Below are positions 54,671 to 63,175 of a stretch of DNA of 64,000 nucleotides, piece by piece. Source of the stretch: Exiguobacterium sp. s146. GTDB lineage: Bacteria; Bacillota; Bacilli; Exiguobacteriales; Exiguobacteriaceae. Each line of letters begins with the position of its first letter. Positions within the stretch are counted from its first letter, which is position 1. Below the pieces are notes generated by a model. The model was not told the origin of the DNA, made no database searches, and worked only from the letters and a program-made list of their open reading frames with translations. The position numbers and the translations under genes were made by a program. The stretch covers positions 1-64,000 of the forward strand of contig NZ_JACSMA010000001.1 in NCBI RefSeq assembly GCF_018618415.1, written 5' to 3'.

Positions 54671-55273
54671 ATGTTTCAATCACATGCAGTCTATGAAGAA
54701 GAAGATTTTCGGGATGAGACGCTGCGTGACGTTCAACTCACGCAGACGACGTTCGAGAACTGTCGCTTCACCTATATCGATGCGACCGAGTTCGAGACCG
54801 AACAGTGCCGCTTCATCAACTGTGACTTCACCGATTCGAAGTGGAACGCCTCGCGTCACAGTGGCAGCTCGTTCTTGAACTGCCAGTTCAACGGGGCGAA
54901 TCTGTTTTTGAGCGAGTTCGACCAATGCAAGATGACGGGTTCCTCGTTTGAGTCATGCACATTTGAAGGGGTCGTCGTACGCGAGGGCGATTGGTCGTTC
55001 GTCAATCTGCGTCACGCACCGCTCCGGAAGATGGATTGGTCCGGGGTCCGGTTGACCGAGGCCGATTTGTACGGTGCCGATTTGACAGAGTCCCGTTGGA
55101 CGAACGCCGTCTTGTCGCGTGCCGTCTTGCAGCATGCTGATTGCACCGGTGCCGATTTTGTCGGGGCCGAGATGGACGGGGTCGATTTCTCGGACGTCAC
55201 GCTGAAACAAGCGACGATTGACGTGATGCAGGCCGTCCAAATCGCCCGCTCGCTCGGGGCGAACGTCATATGA
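54671..55273 (+). CDS. Pentapeptide-repeat protein
   Basis: Right-handed beta-helix protein of 200 residues with about 25-30 pentapeptide units of the A(D/N)LXX type, for example FENCRFTYIDATEFETEQCRFINCDF and LTEADLYGADLTESRWTNAVLSRAVLQHADCTGADFVGAEMDGVDF. Length is just below that of Qnr proteins (about 215), which protect DNA gyrase. No Qnr-specific residue could be judged, so gyrase protection is only a possibility. ATG follows AAGGAGGAAGG. It overlaps an AadK-like gene (ATGA). Confidence 0.88.
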   Translation: MFQSHAVYEEEDFRDETLRDVQLTQTTFENCRFTYIDATEFETEQCRFINCDFTDSKWNASRHSGSSFLNCQFNGANLFLSEFDQCKMTGSSFESCTFEGVVVREGDWSFVNLRHAPLRKMDWSGVRLTEADLYGADLTESRWTNAVLSRAVLQHADCTGADFVGAEMDGVDFSDVTLKQATIDVMQAVQIARSLGANVI

Positions 55274-56109
55274 CCAACGAGCAAGTGCTCGAGCACTTGA
55301 CGTCCATGGCCAAGCAGCGGGAAAACGTCCGCGTCCTCGTCTTGAACGGGTCGCTCGTCAATCCGAACGTCGCGACGGACCGGTTTCAAGACGTCGATGT
55401 CACGTGTTTCGTCGAAGACGTGACTGTGTTCATCGAAGATCGTTCTTGGATGGTGCCGCTCGGGGACGTGTTGATCATGCAGATGCCGGATGAGGTTCCG
55501 GGCAAAGAAGACTACGGCCGATTCGCGTTCCTCGTCCAATTTGCTGCCGGACACCGAGTCGATTTGACCGTTCGTCCGCTCCGTGACGTCCAGGAGACGA
55601 TTCAAGCGGATTCACTTAGTCTCGTCCTCATTGACAAAGACGGAGTCGCCGGGCGACCGGTCCCGTCTGATGACACATATCGCATCAAGCCCCCGAGTCG
55701 CTTCGACTATGAACAGTGTTGGAACGAGTTTTGGTGGGTGTCGCTATACGTCGTCAAAGGCATCAAGCGGGGACAGTTGTTATACGCCTACGACCATGTG
55801 ACGATTATGCGGGCGATGCTCCGAAAGATGTTGTCGTGGGAAGTCGGATATAAGACGGACTTCACCGTCAACGCCGGGAAGTCGGGGGACGGTCTGGCCC
55901 CGTACATGGGGACGACAGACTGGGACAACTATGTTCATACATTTCCGACGATCGAGACGGCATTGCTCGAGGCGGCGCATGCAGCGTTGGTCGAACAGTT
56001 CGAACGCACGAGCAGGCAGGTCGCCGTGCGGGCAGGGTATCCGTTTCACGCAGAGGAAGCGTGCCGAATTCGTGACGCCTTTTCGACGCTTTGGTGTTCA
56101 AACGATTAA
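55270..56109 (+). CDS. AadK-like aminoglycoside 6-adenylyltransferase
   Basis: Nucleotidyltransferase of 279 residues of the ANT(6)/AadK type. The NTase motif is VLVLNGSLVNPNVATDRFQDVDVTCFVED (about 22-50; GS and DxD), followed by MPDEVPGKEDYGRFAFLVQF and EQCWNEFWWVSLYVVKGIKRGQLLYAYDH (about 155-183). Known AadK adds AMP to streptomycin. ATG overlaps the pentapeptide-repeat stop. As in B. subtilis, it is probably an intrinsic gene, not an acquired one. Confidence 0.9.
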   Translation: MTNEQVLEHLTSMAKQRENVRVLVLNGSLVNPNVATDRFQDVDVTCFVEDVTVFIEDRSWMVPLGDVLIMQMPDEVPGKEDYGRFAFLVQFAAGHRVDLTVRPLRDVQETIQADSLSLVLIDKDGVAGRPVPSDDTYRIKPPSRFDYEQCWNEFWWVSLYVVKGIKRGQLLYAYDHVTIMRAMLRKMLSWEVGYKTDFTVNAGKSGDGLAPYMGTTDWDNYVHTFPTIETALLEAAHAALVEQFERTSRQVAVRAGYPFHAEEACRIRDAFSTLWCSND

Positions 56110-56157
56110 GTTTTGGTCGAGTCGGGAAAAGCCCCTCTATAGAAGGGGGAATGACGC

Positions 56158-56310
56158 TTGAATCCGTATACGACGTTCATCGCGCTCCTAGTAGGGAGTT
56201 TACTGTTATTTGTCGGCATCCGGACGAAGAAATGGCCGATTGTTGTCGTGGCCTTATTTCCGCTTGGACTCGTGGCCTTCAACTTATTTTTGCTCATTAC
56301 TGGACGCTAG
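56158..56310 (+). CDS. Small two-helix membrane protein (50 aa)
   Basis: TTG start at 56158, 8 bases after AAGGGGG. Two hydrophobic helices (TFIALLVGSLLLFVGI and VVVALFPLGLVAFNLFLL) joined by the loop RTKKWP, ending TGR. It follows the AadK-like gene by 48 bases and ends at a terminator. No family recognised. Confidence 0.6.
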   Translation: MNPYTTFIALLVGSLLLFVGIRTKKWPIVVVALFPLGLVAFNLFLLITGR

Positions 56311-56338
56311 AAGACTGGTTTCATCAGTCTTCTTTTTT
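56309..56338. terminator. Terminator between small membrane gene and ion channel
   Basis: AGAAGACTG/CAGTCTTCT stem and six T. It overlaps the stop region of the convergent channel gene. Confidence 0.88.
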
Positions 56339-56725
56339 GTATATCGATTTTACAAAAAACGCCGTCGGCAATAAAATCCCGATGGCCGCTTCGAGCAAGG
56401 CGAACAGTCGGGCCGGGCCAATCGGTAGCAAGTCGCCGAATCCGATGGAAAGCAACGTGACCCCGCTAAAGTAGAGCAGGTTGCGCCAACTCGGTTCGAC
56501 TGCGGTCATCGTCTCGAGTGAAGTCACCAAGATGACACTGTCTCGTGAGAGCGCGTAGTAAATTAAGGCGAACCCAATCATCACGCCAAGCAGGCTGACG
56601 AACAAATGGCTGAACAAACGCGTATCGAATTCGGTCTGCTTATACGTTTGGCGCCGAAAGAAGGTAAACACGTTCAAGCCGACGAATAACAGGGCAATCG
56701 TCAATAATATGGAGTTCACATTCAT
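56324..56725 (-). CDS. Two-pore-helix potassium-channel-like protein (Ion_trans_2)
   Basis: Protein of 133 residues with helices at about 5-22 and 40-58, then a pore region: RNLLYFSGVTLLSIGFGDLLPIGPARLFALLEAAIGILLPTAFFV (about 81-125). GVTLLSIGFGDLLP is the selectivity filter signature (S-I-G-F-G-D, with F where most channels have Y). ATG at 56725 follows AGAAGGGAGAA. It diverges from the Pel operon. Cation selectivity is inferred from the filter. Confidence 0.82.
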   Translation of the reverse strand: MNVNSILLTIALLFVGLNVFTFFRRQTYKQTEFDTRLFSHLFVSLLGVMIGFALIYYALSRDSVILVTSLETMTAVEPSWRNLLYFSGVTLLSIGFGDLLPIGPARLFALLEAAIGILLPTAFFVKSIYKKED

Positions 56726-56829
56726 TTCTCCCTTCTGTGACAAACTGTATTATGTTGTTTCCCTGATTGTTCACCGTCAAACGGACCGATTCACACCAAG
56801 ACAGAGTTGCTCACCAAGGAGGTGTCCGA
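56726..56829. other. Divergent intergenic region before the Pel operon
   Basis: 104 bases between the channel and the GH114-like gene. No clear -35/-10 pair, operator or hairpin is recognised; weak candidates only (TATTAT near 56750). The pel promoter is therefore unknown. Confidence 0.5.
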
Positions 56830-57657
56830 GTGCGACGATTGTGGCTTACCGGCTTATTGCTCATCTTCTTTTTAGGAGGATGTACGACGCGAGAGCCGTT
56901 TGATTTTGATGAGATTCACTCCTATAAGATTTTCTACAACATGCCGACCGAGGCGATTATCGAGGATATGGCGCGCTACGATCTCGTCATCATCGAACCG
57001 ATTTGGTATACACCGGAACAGATTGAGACGATTCGATCGAACGGGACGAAAGTGCTCGGGTATATCAATGTGATGGAGGCGGATTCGTGGAATCGAGCGC
57101 TGATCGGCCAAATGGACAAGGATGACTACTTCTATCGGGACGGGGAACGGATTTATTTTCCGAAATGGGACTCGTATCTGACCGATATCAGTTCGGCCGA
57201 CTTTCGCAAGATTTTAATCCGTGAAATTCAAAAACAAGTCATCAATAAGCATTTGGACGGCATTTTCCTTGATACGGTCGGGGACATCGATGACGTCCAT
57301 TTGGATTATCCCGAAGACTTAGCGGAACAGTTGGCGGGGCTCGAGGACTTCTTGCAGGCGATTGAGCGTACGTATCCCGGCGTCCCGGTCGTGCAAAATT
57401 GGGGCATCGAGACGCTCGAACGGACGAGTGCCCCGTATGTGGAAGGCTTCATGTGGGAAGGTTTTAACTACACCGAAATCACATCGGATTCGTGGTCGAT
57501 GGAGATGCTCGACCGGATGAACGCGATTCAAGACGAGTATGGGATTGCCGTCCTTACCGTGTCCGATCAGGAGGAGGCGACGAGTCGGGATCTGGCCGAA
57601 GCGAACGGCTTTATTCATTATCACGAGCCAACGTATTACAATACGTGGGATTTTTAG
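56830..57657 (+). CDS. GH114-like glycoside hydrolase lipoprotein (probable PelA-type hydrolase part)
   Basis: Secreted lipoprotein of 275 residues. The signal peptide VRRLWLTGLLLIFFLGGC ends in LGGC (Cys 18). The remainder is a TIM-barrel glycoside hydrolase resembling GH114 (endo-alpha-1,4-polygalactosaminidase): YDLVIIEPIWYTPEQI, VLGYINVMEADSW, YFPKWDSYLTDI, HLDGIFLDTVGDID (putative catalytic Asp in LDT). GTG at 56830 has AAGGAGGTG 5 bases upstream. The pel genes follow on the same strand, so it probably trims or releases the N-acetylgalactosamine-rich polymer outside. In Pseudomonas this activity is the N-terminal half of PelA. Confidence 0.87.
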   Translation: MRRLWLTGLLLIFFLGGCTTREPFDFDEIHSYKIFYNMPTEAIIEDMARYDLVIIEPIWYTPEQIETIRSNGTKVLGYINVMEADSWNRALIGQMDKDDYFYRDGERIYFPKWDSYLTDISSADFRKILIREIQKQVINKHLDGIFLDTVGDIDDVHLDYPEDLAEQLAGLEDFLQAIERTYPGVPVVQNWGIETLERTSAPYVEGFMWEGFNYTEITSDSWSMEMLDRMNAIQDEYGIAVLTVSDQEEATSRDLAEANGFIHYHEPTYYNTWDF

Positions 57658-57767
57658 GTGTCGATTAGGGTATTGAAAAAATAGAAGATGTCGTCATCCA
57701 CTACTTACGTTCGACTGGCTAGTTGTCACACCAGTACAGATGAACCAATCGCGAGGAGGGGATTACC
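57658..57767 (+). other. Gap between the hydrolase gene and pelD
   Basis: 110 bases with no convincing promoter, terminator or riboswitch. It ends in GCGAGGAGGGGATTACC, a strong ribosome binding site. The absence of a terminator supports read-through from the hydrolase gene. Confidence 0.55.
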
Positions 57768-58988
57768 ATTTTATACGCTCAAGACCGTCCATGGCTCAAA
57801 TGGGTTGAGATTCTTGTCGTGTTCGTGCTATTGATTGGAATCGACCTGTTCTTTAATTTGGGCACGATTCAAAATGACTTAAACTTGTTTTATGCGGCCG
57901 CTATCTTATTCGCCTTACGATACGGCACGATCTTCGGCTTAATCAGTTTTGGCATCTTGCTCCTCTATAAAGTGTTATACACCGGTTTAATGGGAGGGGA
58001 CATTTTCCTCTTGTTCTACGATACAAACTCACTTCTTACACTGTTTTACTACTTCGCCATCACCGTCATCGTCGGGTTGTTCAGTACCTCATTTCGAGAG
58101 CGTTATGAAATCAGTCAGTTCCGGAATGAGGAACTGAAAGATGAGAACACGTATTTGAAAGAGACCGTCGATTTACTCAACACTTCGCAAACCACACTTC
58201 GTCAAAAACTACTTCAATCCGAATACAGCTTGAACCAATTGTATGAACTTGCCGTCTCGCTCGACTTGCCGCACCCGGAACTGATTCGGAGCGAAACAAT
58301 TCGCTTGTTGAAAAAGACGTTTTTGGCGAGCGATGTCGCAATTTACCACGTCGACCGCTCACAAAAATCGATGCGTCTCTTGATTCGCCAAACCGAGAAG
58401 AAAGAGTTTCCGCAAACTATTTTCCTTGATGAGGCGTCGAGTATGTTCAAACGGTTCTTCCAAGTCCAAGAGACGACACTCCGTCAGCTCGATGATGAAG
58501 ACACGGACCCGATGTTGCTCGCGCCGATCGTTGTGGACGGACAGACGCGTGAAGTCGTCGTCATCAAGCGCTTGCCGCTCCGCAAATTGACGACCGATGA
58601 CTTGCACGTCTTGAATATCTTGTTCTCGTGGATTGGGACACGCGTCCAAAACGCCGAGAACCTGATTCGCAAAGAGCAACACGAGAAGATGCATAAAGGT
58701 ACCTCGTTCTATAAAAAAGAAGCGTTCACGGAACTTGTCGCCATTCAAGAACAAAAGAAACTTCACCACGGGCAACCGTATATCGTGCTCGATTATGCGC
58801 TCGGCTATGAACCGGTCTCACTCGAGAGTATCGAAGCCATCGTCCACTCGTATTTACGGGAAATCGATGTCGTCGGCTACGATCCCGAAGACAACAAGCT
58901 GTTGCTCTTGCTCCCTGGGACGAGTGAAGAACACCGTCAACGAATTTATGATCGGATCGAAGGGATTTTGATCCAGAAGGGAGTGTGA
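57768..58988 (+). CDS. pelD: PelD-like c-di-GMP receptor with GAF and degenerate GGDEF
   Basis: Inner-membrane regulator of Pel synthesis, 406 residues if it starts at ATT 57768 (6 bases after AGGAGGGG). No ATG, GTG or TTG occurs in frame after the TGA at 57741 until GTG 57819, which has no good binding site and cuts into helix 1. About four helices (about 10-105), coiled coil (about 110-160, DENTYLKETVDLLNTSQTTLRQKLL), a GAF domain (about 165-300) and a degenerate GGDEF domain (about 310-400). The I-site RxxD is kept as REID (about 364-367), five residues before PEDNK, which replaces GGDEF. So it likely binds c-di-GMP but does not make it, as in known PelD. Confidence 0.9.
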   Translation: MLYAQDRPWLKWVEILVVFVLLIGIDLFFNLGTIQNDLNLFYAAAILFALRYGTIFGLISFGILLLYKVLYTGLMGGDIFLLFYDTNSLLTLFYYFAITVIVGLFSTSFRERYEISQFRNEELKDENTYLKETVDLLNTSQTTLRQKLLQSEYSLNQLYELAVSLDLPHPELIRSETIRLLKKTFLASDVAIYHVDRSQKSMRLLIRQTEKKEFPQTIFLDEASSMFKRFFQVQETTLRQLDDEDTDPMLLAPIVVDGQTREVVVIKRLPLRKLTTDDLHVLNILFSWIGTRVQNAENLIRKEQHEKMHKGTSFYKKEAFTELVAIQEQKKLHHGQPYIVLDYALGYEPVSLESIEAIVHSYLREIDVVGYDPEDNKLLLLLPGTSEEHRQRIYDRIEGILIQKGV

Positions 58989-58992
58989 CGGT

Positions 58993-59931
58993 ATGGAGTC
59001 GACCGTTCGTCTCAGTTTGATTGGGATTTATGTCGTTCACACCGTGCTTGCCCTCGTCTTGTTAATCGCATTGAAACGAAAGATGAAAGCAGCGGACTAT
59101 GGGGTCGTGGTGGCGGCCCTCAGTTTCGGATTGTTCCTCCCGTTCGCGGCCGAACTTGCCGTCTATGCGGTATATCGCTTGGCCGAGCGTTTCGGCCGGA
59201 GCGGTCTGATTGAAGACTATGACGACTATATCGACTTCAAAGTCGTCAACTATGAACAGATTCGACATGAAGCGAACAGCAGCACGCATTTGTTGCCGCT
59301 CACCGATGCCATAAATTCCAAAGATCCGGCCATCCGAAAGCATTCGATTTTGACACACGTCAACCAGTCAATCGACCAACAAGGGAAGTATTTGCAGATG
59401 GGGCTCGAGAGCACGGACAGTGAGACCGTCCACTATGCGGCGGCAACGATGAACATCTTGATCGACCAGTATGAACAAGAACTGAAGCTGGCGAAACGTG
59501 ACTATGACTTGGGGAATCCCGATACGATTCAACGGCTCGCGACGATCTATAAACGGATGATTCACAGCGAGCTCATCACCGAGGTCATGTTGAAGGACAA
59601 ACAGACGGCGTGGCTCGAAGAATTATTGAAGGCGAAGACGCTGTATCCACCGACTCCGTGGATTTATGAAGACTTGAACGGGATTTATCTCACGTTACAA
59701 CGTCCGAAAGAGCAATTGCATATCTTGAAGGAGTACGTCCACCATTTCCCGGAACGAATCGAGGCCCATCTCATGCTCATCAATTTCTATTATGAGCGCG
59801 AGCGTTGGAACGAAGTGAAAGCGGTCATGTTTATGATGCAGACCCAGTTCTCGCTTGAGGATGTGCCGTATGAGTACCGACTGTTGTTTGAAGAATGGAG
59901 TGACACGACATCATGGAAAAACGAACTGTAA
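58993..59931 (+). CDS. pelE: PelE-like membrane TPR protein
   Basis: Protein of 312 residues with two N-terminal membrane helices (about 6-28 and 36-58), a long helical region and TPR-like repeats (about 205-300, LLKAKTLYPPTPWIYEDLNGIYLTLQRPKEQLHILKEYVHHFPERIEAHLMLINFYYERERWNEVKAVMFMM). ATG follows AGGGAGTGTGAC, 4 bases after the pelD stop. PelE in Pseudomonas joins the PelD-PelF-PelG membrane complex. The next gene overlaps its end by 19 bases. Confidence 0.87.
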   Translation: MESTVRLSLIGIYVVHTVLALVLLIALKRKMKAADYGVVVAALSFGLFLPFAAELAVYAVYRLAERFGRSGLIEDYDDYIDFKVVNYEQIRHEANSSTHLLPLTDAINSKDPAIRKHSILTHVNQSIDQQGKYLQMGLESTDSETVHYAAATMNILIDQYEQELKLAKRDYDLGNPDTIQRLATIYKRMIHSELITEVMLKDKQTAWLEELLKAKTLYPPTPWIYEDLNGIYLTLQRPKEQLHILKEYVHHFPERIEAHLMLINFYYERERWNEVKAVMFMMQTQFSLEDVPYEYRLLFEEWSDTTSWKNEL

Positions 59932-61760
59932 TCTCATTCTCGCTCTTCATCGTCTTATTTCTAGTCATCGTCGGTGCGATTCAATACTTACGGATTCATT
60001 CGCTGCACACGTTGTTACCAAACGTCGCCGAGCAGCAGATGAATATCGATCAATTGAAAAGTGATGCGTCAGCGAAAGCGGGCGAGCACCAACTTCAAAT
60101 TTATCTCGTCCGGGATGAAGGGGATTTGGCGGTCGGGACGGCCGACAATCTGTTGCGCGGCTTACAATACGCGAAGCTCGACGTGCGAGAAGTCAGTCCT
60201 GGTGCCGTCGGGTCGATTGCGCCGTCTCCGTACACGATTATCATCTTTACCGGAGAGGATTCATCGAGATGGCCGTTCGTCGCGATGAAACGTTACGTCG
60301 AACAAGGCGGCAACCTCGTGTTCGCGAACCGGTTCAAAGACCCCGCCTGGAACGCGTTGACCGGGGTTGAAGAAATCGGAGAATATGTGCCGGACGTATA
60401 CGGCTTGAACTTCGAGGAGACGATTTTCCCGGGTTATGTCGACTTGAATCCGCCGGACGATCTGTTCGTCCATAGTGTCGTCGACTTTGCCCTCGTGGAT
60501 GAGGCCAACGTCATGTTGTCCGCCGAGGGTTTCCCGATCCTTTGGGAATATGAGGTCGGCGAAGGGAACGTGCTGTTCTGGAACACGACCATCACGAACC
60601 AAAAGATGATTCGCGGCTTGTTCGTCCAGACGCTCGGCACGATGCCGCCGGCGTTCGTCACGGCACAAGCGGCCATCAAACTCATGTATATCGATGATTT
60701 CCCGGCGCCGGTCATGGACGGGAAGATGAAGGACGTCTCCGCCACGCCGCTCGATAAGTCGGTCAAAGACTTTTTCGCCGAGGATTGGTGGGAAGACATG
60801 GTCGATTTAGCGAAAGATGATGACGTGATTTATACGGGGGCCATGATTGGGACGTATGAGGAAGAGATGGAACTCGTCGATGAGCAGTTGATTAAGCGCG
60901 GCGAGTTTCCGATGCTGTATTTCGGGCGCAAATTGATCGCGCACGGCGGCGAGATCGGGCTGCACGGCTACAATCACCAGTCGCTCGTGACGGCCGACGA
61001 ACCGATCGACCCGACGTATGGCTATATCCCGTGGAAAGACAAAGAGGAGATGAAACGGTCGTTATTGCAGGCCGAATCCGTGTTCGCTAACTATTTCCCG
61101 GCCGAGACGCTCAAGTCGTACGTCCCGCCTTCGAACGCGCTCAACCGGACCGGGGTCGATGCGATTGCCGAGGCGTTGCCTGAACTTCGCACAATCGCCT
61201 CGCTCTACACCGGCGAACCGGAAAACGGGGACTTCGTGCAAGAGTTCGAGTTTGATGCGACGCACCCGAACCTCTACCATTTCCCGCGCGTGACGAGCGA
61301 TTACGGGGAAGAGCGCGGCTCAATTTTCCAGATGGTCGATGCGATTGCCAACTTCGGCGTGTTCTCACACTTCATTCACCCGGATGATGTCATCGATCCC
61401 GACCGCGCCTTCGGTCGAGACTGGGATACGATGTTCACCAGCCTCCGTAAAATCGTCCATGACGTAAAAGACGAATATCCGCATCTTGAGGCGTATACGC
61501 AACATTACGCGACCGAAAAACTGATCACGTACCAACAAGCCGATTTGAACGTCACGTTCGATGAGTCGACCGTTTATTTGGCGGGGGAAGGGCTCGTCAA
61601 CCCATCTCATTTCACGATTCGCCTGAAACCGGGCCAGTCACTCGAGACAGGAGAGTTCGAGTTCGGGACGATTGAACAATGGGAAGCCGATCGCCCGCTC
61701 TATCTCGTCACATTGACGTCGGCGAACGCTGAAATCGCCATCAAGGGGGAAGCGCAATGA
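59913..61760 (+). CDS. pelA: PelA-type deacetylase (DUF2194)
   Basis: Membrane-anchored protein of 615 residues. One N-terminal helix (about 7-25), a Rossmann-like region (about 60-240, IYLVRDEGDLAVGTADNLL, IIIFTGEDSSRWPF) and a CE4-like polysaccharide deacetylase domain (about 250-560) with LMYIDDFPAP (about 256-265, metal Asp pair), EIGLHGYNHQSL (about 348-359, HxxxH) and FSHFIHPDDVIDPD (about 484-497). The glycoside hydrolase half found in Pseudomonas PelA is missing. Deacetylation would make the polymer cationic. ATG lies inside the pelE end; its own stop overlaps the pelF start (ATGA). Confidence 0.88.
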   Translation: MEKRTVISFSLFIVLFLVIVGAIQYLRIHSLHTLLPNVAEQQMNIDQLKSDASAKAGEHQLQIYLVRDEGDLAVGTADNLLRGLQYAKLDVREVSPGAVGSIAPSPYTIIIFTGEDSSRWPFVAMKRYVEQGGNLVFANRFKDPAWNALTGVEEIGEYVPDVYGLNFEETIFPGYVDLNPPDDLFVHSVVDFALVDEANVMLSAEGFPILWEYEVGEGNVLFWNTTITNQKMIRGLFVQTLGTMPPAFVTAQAAIKLMYIDDFPAPVMDGKMKDVSATPLDKSVKDFFAEDWWEDMVDLAKDDDVIYTGAMIGTYEEEMELVDEQLIKRGEFPMLYFGRKLIAHGGEIGLHGYNHQSLVTADEPIDPTYGYIPWKDKEEMKRSLLQAESVFANYFPAETLKSYVPPSNALNRTGVDAIAEALPELRTIASLYTGEPENGDFVQEFEFDATHPNLYHFPRVTSDYGEERGSIFQMVDAIANFGVFSHFIHPDDVIDPDRAFGRDWDTMFTSLRKIVHDVKDEYPHLEAYTQHYATEKLITYQQADLNVTFDESTVYLAGEGLVNPSHFTIRLKPGQSLETGEFEFGTIEQWEADRPLYLVTLTSANAEIAIKGEAQ

Positions 61761-63175
61761 AAATCGGACTCGTCTTAGAGGGCAGTTATCCGTACGTGAG
61801 CGGCGGTGTCTCGAGCTGGACGCAGACGTTAATCGAAGCGATGCCTGAAGTGTCGTTTGAAATCATCTCGATTCAACCGACCGAGAAACGACCGGAAGAC
61901 ATGAAATATGTGTTCCCTCCGAACGTCTCCGGCATCACCCATCTGTATTTGAACGATGTGGGCGAACGAGCGAGGGGGCGATTGAAGTGGGACGCCGACG
62001 ACGAGCAGAACGTGTCGGACTGGCTCATGTTGAGGAGTCCTAACCGACAGGCGCTGCGCTTGCTCGGAAAAGAAGTACCTTCGAGCGAGGCGTTCTTCGC
62101 GAGTGAGTTCTTTTGGCGTAACGTGAAGGCCGCCTACGCCGAAGAGATGAACGGGGGCTCGTTCATCGACTATTTCTGGATGTGGCAAAGCATGTACACC
62201 CCGATTTTACGGGTGCTCCATCAGCCGCTCCCGAAAGTCGACCTCGTCCATTCCGTATCGACAGGTTATGCCGGGGTGGTCGCGTCTTACATGAAAGAGA
62301 CACAAGGAATCCCGTTCATCTTGACCGAGCATGGCATCTATTCCCGCGAGCGCGAAGAAGAGATTTTACAGTCGTATTGGATTCCGGCACCGTATAAGCC
62401 GAGATGGGTCCGCTTCTTCCACCATTTGTCACGCGAGGCGTATAATGCGGCCGATGAGATTATCACGTTGTTTGAGCGGAATCGCGAGTATCAGGAATGG
62501 ATTGGGGCCCCGAGCGAGAAGACGAAAATCATCGCCAACGGGATTGCCGACCGGCAAATCCAAGCGGCGGTCGATCGGCCGGAGCACGACCTGTTTCAAA
62601 TCGGCGCGATTGTCCGCCTCGTCCCAATCAAAGACTTGAAGACGATGATTTACGCCGCCAAGATTTTGCAGGAGCGGCATCGTCTGTTCAAACTGACGAT
62701 CATGGGTCCGCTCGATGAGGATGAAGAATATGCGGAAGAGTGCCAGCTGCTGATCGAACAGAGCGGATTGAGCGATTATGTCGAACTGGTCGGGAAAGTG
62801 GACGTCCAAACGTATTTGCCCACCTTTGATTTGCTGCTCCTGACGAGCATCTCGGAAGGCCAGCCGCTCGCGATTCTCGAAGGGATGGCCGCCGGAATTC
62901 CGTGGGTCGCCACCGATGTCGGCGCTTGTTCCGAACTCTTATATGGACGGGCGGATGACCCGTTCGGCCCGGCCGGTTTCATCGTGCCACCGGTTCATCC
63001 GGAAGCGGTCGCGGACAAGGTCGAATGGATGATGGATTATCCGCAGGAACGGATGCGGTTCGGCAAGAACGGACGGGAGCGGGTCCGCCAATATTATCGT
63101 CTCCAACAAGTCGTGGACCGCTATAAGGCCATCTATGAAGCGAGGAGGGAACAGTATGGCGGGCATCGGGTTTAA
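61757..63175 (+). CDS. pelF: PelF-like glycosyltransferase (GT4)
   Basis: Cytosolic GT-B transferase of 472 residues. MKIGLVLEGSYPYVSGGVSSWTQTLIEAMPEVSFEIISIQPTEK is the standard PelF opening. It keeps LTEHGIYSRERE, RFFHHLSREAYNAADEIITLFERNREYQEWIGAP and the donor-site stretch LLTSISEGQPLAILEGMAAGIPWVATDVGACSELL (about 355-390, with the E-x7-E motif EGQPLAILE). Known PelF uses UDP-sugars (UDP-GlcNAc/GalNAc). ATG overlaps the deacetylase stop and the pelG start lies inside its end. Confidence 0.95.
   Translation: MKIGLVLEGSYPYVSGGVSSWTQTLIEAMPEVSFEIISIQPTEKRPEDMKYVFPPNVSGITHLYLNDVGERARGRLKWDADDEQNVSDWLMLRSPNRQALRLLGKEVPSSEAFFASEFFWRNVKAAYAEEMNGGSFIDYFWMWQSMYTPILRVLHQPLPKVDLVHSVSTGYAGVVASYMKETQGIPFILTEHGIYSREREEEILQSYWIPAPYKPRWVRFFHHLSREAYNAADEIITLFERNREYQEWIGAPSEKTKIIANGIADRQIQAAVDRPEHDLFQIGAIVRLVPIKDLKTMIYAAKILQERHRLFKLTIMGPLDEDEEYAEECQLLIEQSGLSDYVELVGKVDVQTYLPTFDLLLLTSISEGQPLAILEGMAAGIPWVATDVGACSELLYGRADDPFGPAGFIVPPVHPEAVADKVEWMMDYPQERMRFGKNGRERVRQYYRLQQVVDRYKAIYEARREQYGGHRV

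Noticed and set aside
54671-55273. Qnr quinolone-resistance protein
   Set aside because: Pentapeptide repeats alone do not show gyrase binding; loops typical of Qnr could not be verified.
58857-58988. Active diguanylate cyclase
   Set aside because: GGDEF is replaced by PEDNK, so only c-di-GMP binding is likely.
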